Both the position numbers and the translations under genes were made by a program. From contig JAWNZC010000229.1 of the NCBI GenBank assembly GCA_035771165.1, positions 506,501-570,500 on the forward strand: 64,000 bases of DNA, read 5' to 3'. The DNA is from Paragorgia papillata (taxonomy: Eukaryota; Cnidaria; Anthozoa; Scleralcyonacea; Coralliidae). Shown here in pieces: positions 35,501-42,747 of this stretch (position 1 is its first letter; each line of letters begins with the position of its first letter). The notes beneath the pieces are model-generated. The model saw nothing but the letters and a program-made list of their open reading frames with translations. It made no database searches and was not told the origin of the DNA.

Positions 35501-37347
35501 TCGGGTGGTACATTGGCACGTTTCAATTTTGACAGAAAGTAAAGTCTTTTAGAAGCTTTCTTTATTGTAATGTCGTTATGTGCATTCCATTTTAATTTAT
35601 TCTGGATTGTTACTCCAATGGTAGATCTTGAGAGCGAAATCCTCATCTCTTTGCATTTTTTGGGTGGAGTTGGATTTTGTTGGCATGCGATCAGAGCTTG
35701 CCATACCCTTCGGGATAACATCGTAGGCCGTGATGTCATCAACGTATTTTACAGCACCGTTTGATGACGTTATCTCAAGATCGTTAATCATGACTAAAAA
35801 CAACCAAGGACCAAGTTGGTCCCTTGCGGAACGTCGGCCGGCACTGATTTCCATTCTGAGTAACAGTTGTCTGCCAACTTGACTCTTTGGGATCTGTTAC
35901 TGAGAAAGTCGCAGATCCAGTTCACAACGTTGGGGTTGATGCCATAACTAGCACAGGAATGTTCATTGTCATTTATTTCATTTATTTTCGTCGTTTTGCA
36001 GCAATAACTTTCTTATTAGGATTTTTGGGAGTTTAACAATTTTCATAATGCCCGCGGGCATTACGGGGAAATCTCGCCACGTCAGCAACCAATCACAGCG
36101 CGTGATTTTACCGGAAGTAATTCGTGCCATATAATAATTTAGTTTAATATATATAATTATACATACGATATATAACTGGGTATGATTTTGGAACAATTTG
36201 CGAGATAGTTACTATTATTTGTTTCTTATTTTAAGACACTTCAATGAAGTTATTTCAAGATGTTGTCGTCAATAAGGTCAGTGTTTTAATCAGTTGTACA
36301 TTTCGCATCTCTGTATTGTTATTGCAAGACATTTCTTTCTATCTCACATTGCTTTTGGTTTTTAAAAGGAATTATTATTAAAGAATGACATATAAACCCT
36401 TTAGTGTTTATACAGTTTTACATATTCATACACGTTTATTCGATTTTAAAAGTAGATATAGTATTTCTCGACGGTTTGTTTGTTGTTGTTTGTTGGGGTT
36501 TTTTGGAATGAAATGCTGATGTTTCACCACATTTTGCCATGTTTGATTTTCTTAGTTTTGCGCATACCTTTTGTTAAGGTGGCTTCCAAGGATATTGTAA
36601 AAAGGAATAGAAATCCATGCATGACTATTTGATTGACTATTGCAGGAGTTATTATCCGCTGATATAGACCACCATCCGTTGCTCTCTGAAATAATAACAG
36701 AAACGTGTTGTTTTTTTTGGTCAGTGCACATGACCGTTTCAGTTTTATTAACCATCGTTTTGTTTTTCTTGCATTTTCAAACAGGAGCCTTGGGAGATTT
36801 GTCGATATTTTCTTGCTTCTCTGCAATTGGTAAGAAAAATCAGTGGATTTTAACATCACTTTTACATTATTTATTTATTCTTGCCTTTCTTCTTTTTTTT
36901 TCTTTGTATTTTTTTTCTTTTTATTTCTTTTCTTCTTTCTTTTGGCCTGTCTGTCTGTCTTTCTTTCTTTCTGTTTTCTTTCTTTCACTTCTCAGTGTGT
37001 GTTTTTCGCTCTCATCCCTTTTCTTTCTCCGTTTTTCCGTGCTTGCTTTTACTCTTCAGTGTGTCTTATTGTCACTTTTTGCTTCGTTTTTTTTTTTTTG
37101 CTTTCACTTTTTTTTTTCACAGAATGTCCTGAATCGCTCCAATTCTTACTTTTAGTTAGAGTACGGGTGTGTTTTTATCAGTCTTTCTGTTTTCTTTCGT
37201 TGTTCTTAGGCTAATAATTACAATGTCGAGATTTGTTCAAGAAAAGGTGAAGAGATTGAGATGGATTGTATGCAGCTGCGATTACTGCACAGAACACCAG
37301 CACACCAAGCTATCTCACAATACCGAGCTCCATCTGTTATCACATAA
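5695..37347 (+). CDS. NCAPH2: Condensin-2 complex subunit H2 (kleisin), C-terminal part, nine exons
   Basis: Join of 5695-5765, 6051-6153, 9398-9514, 9654-9715, 10274-10375, 32232-32292, 36236-36276, 36785-36829 and 37210-37347. Every exon has AG/GT borders, and reading phases agree across all eight introns, giving about 245 residues ending at TAA 37345-37347. The order is: a basic helix (WVEFRRRQ), an acidic linker (NDNDDDIDEDAD), a conserved block SYEELVRKYV then LSRRVKEWERKVIPKLEDE, then PYDIHKYGENVL, EPWEICRYFLASLQLANNYN, and a C-terminal helix ending PSVIT. This matches the C-terminal domain of condensin-II H2. By family knowledge, this is a kleisin bridging the SMC2/SMC4 heads for chromosome condensation. 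N-terminal exons are left of the window or unrecognised. The intron 10376-32231 is 21,856 nt and hosts two antisense receptor copies. A candidate poly(A) signal is at 37700-37705. The first two exons are least certain. Confidence 0.82.
6051..6153 (+). CDS. NCAPH2: NCAPH2 exon (SYEEIAKLE...DRLDY)
   Basis: 103 nt, acceptor TTTTTGAAG, donor G|GTAATAG. It ends one base into a Gly codon that the exon at 9398 completes. The upstream frame stays open to about 5994, but only from a TTG, so a separate signal-peptide gene is not supported. Confidence 0.65.
6760..7330. mobile_element. Second tRNA-like SINE/MITE family, inverted pair
   Basis: A - strand copy (head near 6880, B box GGTTCGAACCC) and a + strand copy (about 7165-7260) with GAGCGTCTAACCGGTCATTA are arranged in opposite orientation. 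They are joined by repeated GTTCGGTGGACGTTCGTCAA segments. Confidence 0.6.
8798..9230. repeat. Foldback MITE in an NCAPH2 intron
   Basis: Left part with TTTTTTATCATCTGATTACG and GGTAATGAGATGACGTC; right part with the complements (GACGATGACTACTTTGGCGTC and GATGATAAAAAATT). One half of a relative is at about 33070-33260. Confidence 0.55.
9398..9514 (+). CDS. NCAPH2: NCAPH2 exon (acidic linker)
   Basis: 117 nt with acceptor TTTCTCAG and donor G|GTAAGA. It encodes an Asp/Asn/Glu-rich linker, typical of the low-complexity region ahead of the conserved C-terminal domain. Confidence 0.78.
9654..9715 (+). CDS. NCAPH2: NCAPH2 exon (SYEELVRKYV)
   Basis: 62 nt with acceptor TTTTTCCAG and donor G|GTGAGA. 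It opens the conserved H2 C-terminal block. Confidence 0.85.
10274..10375 (+). CDS. NCAPH2: NCAPH2 exon (LSRRVKEWERKV)
   Basis: 102 nt, phase 0 at both ends, acceptor GCTTTTAG, donor GAG|GTATGT. It encodes the conserved amphipathic helix of the H2 C-terminal domain. It is followed by the 21.9-kb receptor-bearing intron. Confidence 0.9.
11595..11960 (-). mobile_element. PLE 3'-end remnant (unit A)
   Basis: The - strand carries CCTGTTGAAGG...GGCCGAAAGCTTGTTAATAAA (about 11650-11702), the same terminal signature as at 51830. A related + strand copy lies at about 23340-23450. Confidence 0.5.
12374..15378 (-). pseudogene. SMB-domain 7TM receptor, copy 2 (frameshifted)
   Basis: The sequence reads in two overlapping frames: an ATG-initiated signal-peptide frame (15378 down to 15034) and a 906-codon frame (15094 down to 12374) holding the SMB domain, ectodomain and 7TM core. 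Relative to copy 3, a net 10 nt is missing at about 15101-15107 (7 nt here against 17 nt at 27959-27975), which shifts the frame after about residue 93. The long frame has no ATG near its start (its first codon is GTG), and its first in-frame Met is well beyond the SMB domain. No further lesion is seen down to the TGA at 12374-12376. Protein identity to copy 3 is very high, with about 14 substitutions plus a short variable patch. It lies antisense inside the large NCAPH2 intron, in duplication unit A. It could still be expressed if an alternative first exon or splice repairs the frame. Confidence 0.8.
15824..16112 (+). mobile_element. tRNA-derived SINE (unit A)
   Basis: Intact A box (GGCACAGTGGTTAG) and B box (GGGTTCGATAC). 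Shared with unit B, so it predates the duplication. Confidence 0.75.
16501..16706. repeat. MITE with imperfect TIRs (unit A)
   Basis: About 40-bp imperfect inverted ends (GGCCCGTTTATACACATGCG at left, CGCCCGTGTAAACGATCCTT at right). The unit-B copy is at about 29357-29562. Confidence 0.55.
17260..17309 (-). ncRNA. Hammerhead-like motif in PLE left arm
   Basis: Reads ACGT, TCT, CTGACGA, stem II, GAAACGTT, then TGA and an outer ACGT. Core matches CUGANGA...GAAA with one extra A before stem II. Stem I is partly degraded (TCT against TGA). Confidence 0.45.
17613..17944 (-). pseudogene. PLE GIY-YIG endonuclease fragment, left arm
   Basis: Encodes a GIY-YIG-type block (CCMLYIGETGRRLSDRFAEH, then VARHFNSANHC) typical of the C-terminal endonuclease of Penelope-like retroelements. 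The frame runs to about 17613 and has no RT upstream. Confidence 0.75.
18105..18410 (+). pseudogene. PLE GIY-YIG endonuclease fragment, right arm
   Basis: Mirror copy of the left-arm fragment with a slightly longer 5' part (SCNKCCMLYIGETGRRLSDR). Ends at TAA 18408-18410, followed by the shared 3' UTR and hammerhead-like motif. Confidence 0.78.
18659..18708 (+). ncRNA. Hammerhead-like motif in PLE right arm
   Basis: Order: outer ACGT, TTC, TCT, CTGACGA, A, imperfect GGGC hairpin, GAAAC, GTT, AGA, TTCCT, outer ACGT. Stem I pairs TCT/AGA and ACGT/ACGT. The minimal stem III is the self-complementary ACGT. Confidence 0.55.
20123..20340. mobile_element. Short palindromic PLE-terminal element with two hammerhead-like motifs (unit A)
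   Basis: 218 bp between perfect 15-bp direct repeats TTAAAATTTCAATAG (20108-20122 and 20341-20355). Contains two inverted hammerhead-like motifs (20207-20258 on -, 20255-20306 on +) sharing one outer ACGT. The + copy has a perfect GGGC/GCCC stem II and TCT/AGA stem I. Confidence 0.7.
20500..20540. repeat. (TA)n at the duplication junction
   Basis: About 34 bp of TA between the end of unit A and the start of unit B. Confidence 0.85.
20799..21105 (+). mobile_element. 5S-rRNA-derived SINE (unit B only)
   Basis: The head contains GGTTAGTACTTGGATGGGTG and ACCGTCCGGGAA, matching the 3' half of 5S rRNA with its internal promoter region. The tail carries GGTTTTCCTCCC. Bounded by AATCAG (20793-20798 and 21106-21111). 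Unit A has the uninterrupted site near 11000. Confidence 0.75.
22020..22265 (-). pseudogene. PLE endonuclease remnant in unit B
   Basis: Degenerate frame containing EKNKHIRHVTN and LISKRESNRQRTL. It resembles the family at 51.2 kb ([18 protein letters not shown] region) but is heavily mutated. The + strand copy of its terminal hairpin is at about 23376-23412. Confidence 0.5.
22925..23225. repeat. Inverted repeat / foldback (unit B)
   Basis: Arms of about 140 bp (22925-23065 and 23085-23225) around a short loop. Lies in a unit-B-specific stretch bounded by CCTATCTAG (22272) and CTAGATAGG (23271). Confidence 0.65.
24150..24420. repeat. Inverted-repeat MITE with TGACGTCA
   Basis: GTGACGTCACAAGCTGGGTAA near 24198 and its near complement near 24346, with outer GCCATCTTG/CAAGATGGC. 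Unit B only. Confidence 0.6.
24706..25182. mobile_element. Foldback element with TTAA target site (unit B only)
   Basis: 477 bp, almost wholly palindromic (arms of about 220 bp), ends AGTGTTTATG/CATAAACACT, flanked by TTAA at 24702-24705 and 25183-25186. Unit A keeps the empty site (single TTAA at 12316-12319 in GTTAGTTAAGGTAC). Contains TGACGTCA-type sequences. No ORF. Confidence 0.85.
25241..28252 (-). CDS. SMB-domain, Methuselah/adhesion-like 7TM receptor, copy 3 (intact, intronless)
   Basis: A continuous 1003-codon frame from ATG 28252 (a second ATG two codons on is the start shared with copy 2) to TGA 25241. It has a hydrophobic signal peptide (residues 5-22), a charged spacer, and an SMB domain at about 162-201 with all eight cysteines (C162, C166, C181, C183, C187, C193, C194, C201). 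The ectodomain is Cys- and N-glycosite-rich, and seven transmembrane segments lie at about 706-960. The third intracellular loop has six residues (LTSSTH region) absent from copy 1. No GPS cleavage motif is seen. It lies antisense within the 21.9-kb NCAPH2 intron, in duplication unit B, so it is a nested gene. The lack of introns in all three copies suggests a retrogene-type or ancestrally intronless family. Ligand and G-protein coupling cannot be read from sequence. Confidence 0.87.
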   Translation of the reverse strand: MPMGKCVILVHLFIIFLSLTCGEAQSSWRPMDKVKGEAYSLGSEEYSNHLFKYRKVFGIRMKSPRNDLWLKKTSSSVKRNDLHIDHDVGMKYSKDEFAQEVYKQIHKSTENDYNKEEKQINTKKRAARSFRDDDHQNKTEQSKRDEFKSLIISQVCLPKYSCRANCWNHFNNSSPNLSLNCFCDSYCNFFNDCCADNELYCGNTQSARHAIDQKLFSCDILPGTFESVWSVNKCPESWKHDDISLKCENISQPLNGQNIRSHIPVIDEHNVIFQNQYCAQCNQVEVFEYFDFNITCSILPPLSITTIDGTVEFVLKYCGSESIIIRKKKHQSTRKCFLKLITQSCPEGHRYNKNCTSGPVGVVGDGRINYRNIWCAVCWNVSGDQLKCGPYEESRGSPGIYAEFPEPSDPFSNIPSFSYALDLTSHGHSSGIEVSCNWGSYNARLESCETDFYEAPEEDILDKYQVVVWLRSNSTQSILIHYDSFLSSLKTLFNLNSWQVERLMISDEYKYNLVRFRLSLTNEETLRLAKENHTKITDTNGSRLDTNALPLGRLLTFSEEFSMIILNTTFTVFKTTTRQLACIKKQTYGPGDYTVLQDQQYFINSTGETFHKSQVFFETDKESSRKIISICEKVVFAYCEGRRIILRPEEYIKFDNLTIFENSTNKTYDFGEYDLENGSVVVCSNLLHTRRVRFSNANSTQLYLEYLTFITFVISMLCLFFVIQTYVIFSELRRLPGKNILSLSVALFLVQLLWLSAVGQPQPSLVCHVTAAVEHYLFLVSFVAMAIIAYHTSSVFASKDVSRNRSRASENKNFFKYSAIAWGLPAIFVITCAVIDEQGVYDIYVNDKLQICWFKTKDALQYLFVLPVGLILGFNVIFFIRTVLVIHHERSESSLLTSSTHQRPRTMFWIYLKISTLMGFSWFFGFLDVLVDSTPVFSYLFVIFASLQGLYMAVAFLFNKRILKMYKKLGRRKSNKRWNYKETWKFDYESSLTQYCNTRETKV
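28692..28965 (+). mobile_element. tRNA-derived SINE (unit B)
   Basis: Counterpart of 15824, with a small internal deletion near 28888 (CCTGGACC in place of the longer ACCAATGAGAG... stretch). Confidence 0.75.
29760..29984. mobile_element. MITE insertion specific to unit B
   Basis: Inverted ends GGGGCCGATAACACGAGCC and GGGCTCATGTAAAC with internal GGCTAGC palindromes. The equivalent unit-A position (about 16903) lacks it, but unit A has another family member split by the PLE (17128-17172 and 18745-18860). Confidence 0.6.
31703..31918. mobile_element. Short palindromic PLE-terminal element with two hammerhead-like motifs (unit B)
   Basis: Same insertion as at 20123, with the same 15-bp target duplication (31688-31702, 31919-31933), so it predates the segmental duplication. 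Motifs at 31787-31836 (-) and 31833-31884 (+). Confidence 0.7.
32232..32292 (+). CDS. NCAPH2: NCAPH2 exon (PYDIHKYGENVL)
   Basis: 61 nt with acceptor TTTACATCAG and donor G|GTAAGC. It carries the most recognisable H2 motif, YDIHKYG. It lies just past the end of duplication unit B. Confidence 0.9.
33285..33900 (+). pseudogene. LINE C-terminal zinc-finger region remnant
   Basis: DLNWKIAHGVLYTASRLV followed by a CHC-type cluster (CHCRADEESSEHLFSTVC), typical of the region after the RT in some LINE ORF2 proteins. The frame changes near 33410 and 33540. It lies in an NCAPH2 intron. Confidence 0.6.
34469..34800 (+). mobile_element. 5S-rRNA-derived SINE, second copy
   Basis: Same head as at 20799 (TTAGTACTTGGATGGGTGAC) and same tail. 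It has an internal tandem duplication of the CCCGGTTCTCCGGTTTTCCTC segment (about 34640-34681). Lies in an NCAPH2 intron. Confidence 0.72.
35080..35950 (-). pseudogene. LINE RT fragment
   Basis: Frames on the - strand encode GINPNVVNWICDFLSNR, VPQGTKLGPWLF, a YVDD active site (about 35740) and the C-terminal IRPVLLYACQVF...RRAMKIIYG block. They are split by at least two frameshifts (near 35840 and 35620). It lies in the NCAPH2 intron 32293-36235. Confidence 0.75.
36236..36276 (+). CDS. NCAPH2: NCAPH2 exon (KLFQDVVVNK)
   Basis: 41 nt with acceptor TATTTTAAG and donor AAG|GTCAGT. The phase matches both neighbours. Confidence 0.78.
36785..36829 (+). CDS. NCAPH2: NCAPH2 exon (EPWEICRYFLASLQL)
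   Basis: 45 nt, phase 0 at both ends, acceptor TTTCAAACAG, donor TTG|GTAAGA. It encodes the conserved helix of the kleisin C-terminal winged-helix region. Confidence 0.9.
36880..37130. repeat. Pyrimidine-rich low-complexity tract
   Basis: T/C-rich (TTTC)n-like stretch in the last NCAPH2 intron, just upstream of the terminal exon acceptor at 37210. Confidence 0.85.
37210..37347 (+). CDS. NCAPH2: NCAPH2 terminal exon
   Basis: 138 nt after acceptor TGTTCTTAG, ending in TAA. It encodes ANNYNVEI... to RAPSVIT, the usual end of H2 proteins. Confidence 0.9.
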   Translation, partial: ANNYNVEICSRKGEEIEMDCMQLRLLHRTPAHQAISQYRAPSVIT

Positions 37348-37427
37348 AATATTACTATACTGATAGCCGTTGCAAAGTTAAAACATTACTACTGATAGCA
37401 GTTGCAAAGTTAAAACATTACTACTGA

Positions 37428-38562
37428 CAACCTCGTACCCAGGGTCTTATCTCCGCTCCCCCGCCCACCGCTGCGAAAAGACCCTTGTCCAGGCTTGTCA
37501 CGTGTCGTCTATCAAAATTTTCGACTGTGGGAGTGTCCCCTGTGCATCAATGCTTGACCTCGCTGGAATAGTCGAAGAAATGCATGTATACGTATCTTGT
37601 TTTGTTTTCTGGTATTAGATTTTGAAATGAATGGTTAAACCAGTGATACGATTTTAAAATTGAAACAAGTTGTTTTGACAGCTATTGTTTTTAGTTTATA
37701 ATAAATCGCTGTGTTTATTTAAGTTTGCAATGAAGAAAGTTTTTGATGTTCCCATTCGTTTAATAATCGTCAACCTGGGTGCTTAAATTATACAATATAT
37801 AGTCGATTAATCGATATCTTATTATCATTTTTCTATTTATATAAACTCCAGTTACTCCGCAAATTTGATCTTTCGTCGCTTGATCATGAAATATGAATAC
37901 GCCACTGCGAAAACTGTTGCCGCTCCTCCATTCGGCAAAGTATATTAAAATATCGAACAATTGTATTAATCAACGACAAATAAACAAAAATAAACAGTTC
38001 TTACTAAAATAGTAAAATATTTGAAACCAAGATCATTCTATAATGCTATAGCAGGACACTAGACACATTTAATAAGGCAAAGGTGAAATGTTGAACCTTT
38101 GTTGTCTGCATTTCTGAATGCGCTCTGCGCTGTGTTGTTTACTTAAATAAATAGTACTTTCAGTAGACTTCAAGAAAGCGGGCGAGTCTTATCGATTTTT
38201 CTGCTTCTTTGCTGTCACAAACTTCTTGTCCGATAAAGAAACCCCCGTTCAAGTTAACTTGTTACGTATCTTTTAGTTTTGATCGTTTTAAACGCAACAA
38301 CCTAATACCCGCCGCTTTTCGGACTATTAATAATAACACGTCGCATTAAATTATAGTTCCTCGCCAATTGTTTAAAATATAATAGGTATGGATATCGACT
38401 AACCTTTTTAAAATGAACTTGAAAATTGGCATTTTATATCAAATATATTTATCAATTATCATATTTTGGGCAGCACGTGACCAGCCTGGACGAGGGTCTT
38501 TTCGCAGCGGTGGGCGGGGGCGGGGGCGGGGGAGCGGAGATAAGACCCTGGGTACGAGGTTG
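37428..38562. mobile_element. TIR DNA transposon (non-autonomous), 9-bp target duplication
   Basis: 1135 bp with inverted ends of about 80 bp starting CAACCTCGTACCCAGGGTC (the right copy has about 12 extra bases of CGCCCC). Flanked by TACTACTGA at 37419-37427 and 38563-38571. It inserted into a short tandem repeat (units of about 35 bp at 37361-37427). No transposase frame. It lies just 3' of NCAPH2. Superfamily unclear; a 9-bp duplication with long TIRs would fit Mutator-like elements. Confidence 0.8.
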
Positions 38563-39029
38563 TACTACTGATAGTATAGTTTCAAAACATTACTACTAAC
38601 AGCAGTTCTAATGTTGAAACTTACTAGAGCAAGACTAAAGTTCAACCAATCAATCAATAATTATTGAGCACCCAACTTTATATGTAAACGTATTTCAAAG
38701 AATATTTAACACGAATTCTAGTGCAATCTCAACTCAGACGAGACAGTTCTAAAGTTAAAACAGTATTACTGCAGCAACTCTAAAAGTTCAAAGCTCTAAC
38801 GTTGTTAGGTTGTTAAGGAAGAGTTTACTCAAATGAAGCCAAGTACCTACTACTGTGTTATAAATTATTTTTTTTATTTTAAAAAATATAGAAATTTTAA
38901 GCTTTTGTCGTCTACAACATCATTGTTAGGTAGTAATAAATTGAAATTTAATACTGCAGAAAAATTGCAATCCCTCGAACCGAGTAAGATGTCTACTTGG
39001 TAAAAATATATAATATCAGTGTTCATTGT

Positions 39030-39360
39030 TTATGAGTGCGTTGATGACTGTGGAGTCCGATTCTTGAAAGGCAAATTCATAGACAGACGGGGCATCTGAA
39101 CTCTGTAGAGCTTGGAGCTGTGCTGACAACCTGTTGTCTCACTTTTCTTGCTGACCGGAGTCTCTCACTGTGCTCCTTCCTCTGTTGCTCACTGTGCGCT
39201 GCACCAGTGTGGATGGCATGTCTCCAGCCAGGTCTGTTGCTCCCAGTCCTCGGTGTTGATAGCACATTGCTTTAGGTTGTGTTTCAAGTTGTCCTTGAAA
39301 CGCTTTCGTTGGCCACCTTGGAAACCTTTGAAACCTTTGCATCATTTTGTTACTGGTCTT
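39030..39360 (-). pseudogene. LINE C-terminal remnant (RTE/BovB-like)
   Basis: The - strand encodes GGQRKRFKDNLKHNLK...TEDWE, then QQEKSETTGCQHSS and FRCPVC, in shifted frames. This resembles the C-terminal end of RTE-type LINE proteins. Confidence 0.5.
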
Positions 39361-39934
39361 GGTTTTGTGTTGTATAATATATATTCTTTAAAAACGTTTT
39401 CTTTAATAACTAAAAATTCATATGGAGCATGTACAATAGTTTAATCAAGACACCTCGACCTCTGGCATTTTGCCAGAAGATTAAATTGTAGGGGTTATGG
39501 ATAGTTCCATGTAAATTTGTGGAGGTGTCCGTAATTTCTATAATAATTACATGAGTATGAAGGTCTTCATTAAGGTTTGCAAGGTCATTTCGGTAAAGCG
39601 CTCTCAATTCGTCAGAATTTATGCCACAAAAATAAAATAGATATCGTTAGAAAGCTATTAATTTGTAGAATACAATGTTTTCTTTGATTTTGCGATAAAC
39701 ACAAACCAATAATAGTTGTGATTTTTTTAATTAAAACCAGAGGGCTTCACTTGGGGCGACGCAAGTAAAAAGCGTTTTATTTTGTTCAAAATCATTTTTT
39801 GCAGTTTAATTCCGAGATAAATTTTGCTGATTTTATTGACAACCAAAGTTGAAAATGCTGTTTTTCGACCAACATTTGGACAAAATAAGTCATAAAATCG
39901 AAATCAGGCAATAAATAAAAAAACAAACGCTGAC

Positions 39935-42180
39935 ACTTACTTACTTACTTACTTCAACTTTATTTAAAAACACGGTACTATTTCACCTAATTACATGCAT
40001 GGTGATCTTCCAAAAGGCCGTGTGTTCACACCAGTAGTTACAAATATAAAAGTATGTACAAGTCTACTATATGCAATACAATAAATACAAAACAACAAAG
40101 GAATAAATAGAAAAGAACAACTATATACTATTATTTACACAATAACTTCTTAATCTACTTTTAAAAATTGAAAGTGACGATGAACTCTTGATTTCATCGG
40201 ATAAATTATTCCAAACCACTGAGCCTCTGTAACCAAACGTCCTTTTCAGATAATTTGTACTGGGTTTAGGTGGAACGAAATCATGTTCAGCCTGCCTAGT
40301 ATTGTAGTCATGTTGTTGATTTGTTCTCTTAAATAATTTTCCTGATTGGCTTGGTACCTGATTATGACTCACTTTATACATTAATATGGAGAGTTGTTGA
40401 TCCCTCCTTGTTTCTAAATTGATTAGTTTTAATTTATTTAAGCATTCAACAGAAGGGATGTCATAAGTATCTCTTGTAATGATGCGAGCAGCTCTGTTTT
40501 GCAATCGTTGGAGTTTTAGGGAAAGTGTTTTACCAAGAGCAGCCCACACAGGAGAACAATATTCAAAATATGGTTGAATAATGGACCGGTACACTGTAAG
40601 AAGTGTATTGAGGTCAACAAAATTTCTTATTCTCCTCAGACCAGTAGTAACCTTTTTTGTAATATGTTCAACTTGCTCACTCCAGGTCAGTGTCTCATCA
40701 ATTTTTAAACCAAGCGATTTGGTTGTTTCAACACGTCGAATTTCTAAATCCCCAATACGTATTGTAGGTTCCTTTTCAACTTGACTGAGTCTTTGCCTAG
40801 AACAAATAATCATGTATTCTGTTTTGCCCACATTCAAACTCAATTTGTTTGCTATCATCGAGTCCGATATATTTTTTAAGTCATTGTTTAAATTTTCTTC
40901 AATTGTACTGATGTTGCCAGCTGAAGTAGCAATTTGTGTATCATCGGCAAACATATTAGAGTGTGTAGAATCAAGACAATTAGGTAAATCATTGACATAT
41001 ATAATAAAAAGCAAGGGTCCAAGAACTGAACCTTGCGGTATACCAGTTTTTACTGTTAATGGTTCTGAAAGTTTGCCATTCACCTTGCAGTAGTGGGTTC
41101 TACTGGATAGATAAGACACAAACCATTCGTGAGCAAGCCCAGTTACACCATATAGGTGTAATTTCATAAGTAAAATATCATGGTCTACTGTATCGAAAGC
41201 TTTTTTTAGATCAAGAAAAACTACCCCATTTAGCTCTCCTGAATCGATACACTCACACCATTTATTAGTAATTTCTAACAAAGCTGTTAACGTGGAGTGT
41301 TGAGGTCTAAACCCATGCTGTGAATCACTGAAGTAGTCTAATTCAACAAGGTAGGTATAGAGTTGGCAATGTACAAGTTTCTCCATAACTTTGGCTATAA
41401 CTGAGATGATCGATATTGGCCGATAATTGTTCATATCATTTTTAATCCCGTCTTTATAAATAGGAGTAACTCTAGTTACTTTCCATTCATTTGGAAATAT
41501 ACCAGTGTTGATTGACTGATTAAAAATAATAGTAAGGTTTGTTACTATTATCGGTGCCGCAATCTTTATAATTTTGGTCGACAACCCATCAAGGCCAGTT
41601 GCTTTTGCTGTAGATAATTGAAGTAACAACGTAAGGACTTCGGTCTCATTAATTTTTTTGAAATTAAAATTTGGGGAATTGTGTACTTTTAAATAATTCC
41701 CTGGGTCAATATTAGAAGCCGGAATTACTTGAGAAAGATTCTGACCTAAATCAATAAAGTGTTTATTAAAAACATCAGGAAAGTCTTTTTCATTGATTAC
41801 TTCATTATTCGAGCCAACTATTTCATTGATCTTGTTGCATTTGGATGATCTATTAATCAGTTGATTAATGACATTCCAGGTATGTTTAATATTACCCTGG
41901 TTATCATGAAGCTTTTTCTGGTAGTAGGACTTAATAATACCTTTTATCAATCGATTATAATTATTACGAGTAATCTTGTATGCAGTCCAATCATTTGGGC
42001 ACTTTGAAATTATCGCTTTTCTCTTTAGAAAGCTTTTTTGTCGTTTCATTGCAATTATATCACTTGTAGTCCATGGTGTGCGTTTTTTCTTGATTTTCCG
42101 CTTCTTTAAAGGAGCATGTTTATCAACAATTTCAAGAAATTTTTTTTTCCATATCAACCAAATACCGACACCGTTTAATA
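39935..42180 (-). mobile_element. 5'-truncated LINE (CR1/L2/Jockey-like) with open RT frame
   Basis: A 700-codon frame (42223 down to 40121) holds a complete non-LTR reverse transcriptase. NYRPIS fingers, LDLKKAFDTVDH (motif A, about residue 339), GIPQGSVLGP, FADD active site (about residue 424) and the C-terminal CSPVWAALG/LQNRAARI block are present. No apurinic endonuclease is present, so it is 5'-truncated. The first roughly 15 codons come from flanking repeat DNA: the sequence above 42180 matches 59620-60100. The 3' end is an (AAGT)n-type tail at 39935-39954. No stop or frameshift is seen in the RT, suggesting a fairly recent insertion. Confidence 0.85.
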
Positions 42181-42740
42181 CAGACGAAAAATTGCTCCTC
42201 CGATTTTTATGCCAAATTATCAACAGGCTACGCTACGTTACAAGTGGTTTTACATGCATGAGAAAAATATTTAATAAGACGGCAGCCGCAGGTAAAAAAT
42301 ACAACGGTCGCCTAATTTTAAAAAACGGGTGTAAAATACTTTAAGGACAAAATAGAAAACAAAATTACTGTAACAGTGACAGAATATATTAAAAACAGGG
42401 AAATTCGAACAGCATTGCTACTAAATATTCGTGATTTAATACTGAGAGCAGCTGCTCTATATTTTTACCGTAACTTTTTTCAACTTTCGTTATTGCTTTT
42501 TCCTCCTTTCGAGTTTCGGTTTGACGGGTTTTCTTCTACTCAGGATGTTCTGCTTTTTAATATACGTAAACGTTGAATTGTCTCTGTTCTTTTGAACGGG
42601 ATATATGTATCCCAAAAAGCCCTTTCTCAAGTATTTTTGTCAAGAACAAATTATGTTGTTTAAGTATTTTTCTCAAGAATAGATTATATTGTTCCCAGCA
42701 CACGCCACAATCTTTAGCGCGCAAGTGAACGTACCATGCG
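42180..42740 (+). repeat. Dispersed repeat (pair with 59620-60100)
   Basis: Shares CAGACGAAAAATTGCTCC, GACGGGTTTTCTTCTACT, GTTGTTC/TGTTCT and CCACAATCTTT blocks with 59620-60100 in the same order. The LINE at 39935-42180 interrupts it. Confidence 0.65.
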
Positions 42741-42747
42741 TACAAAG

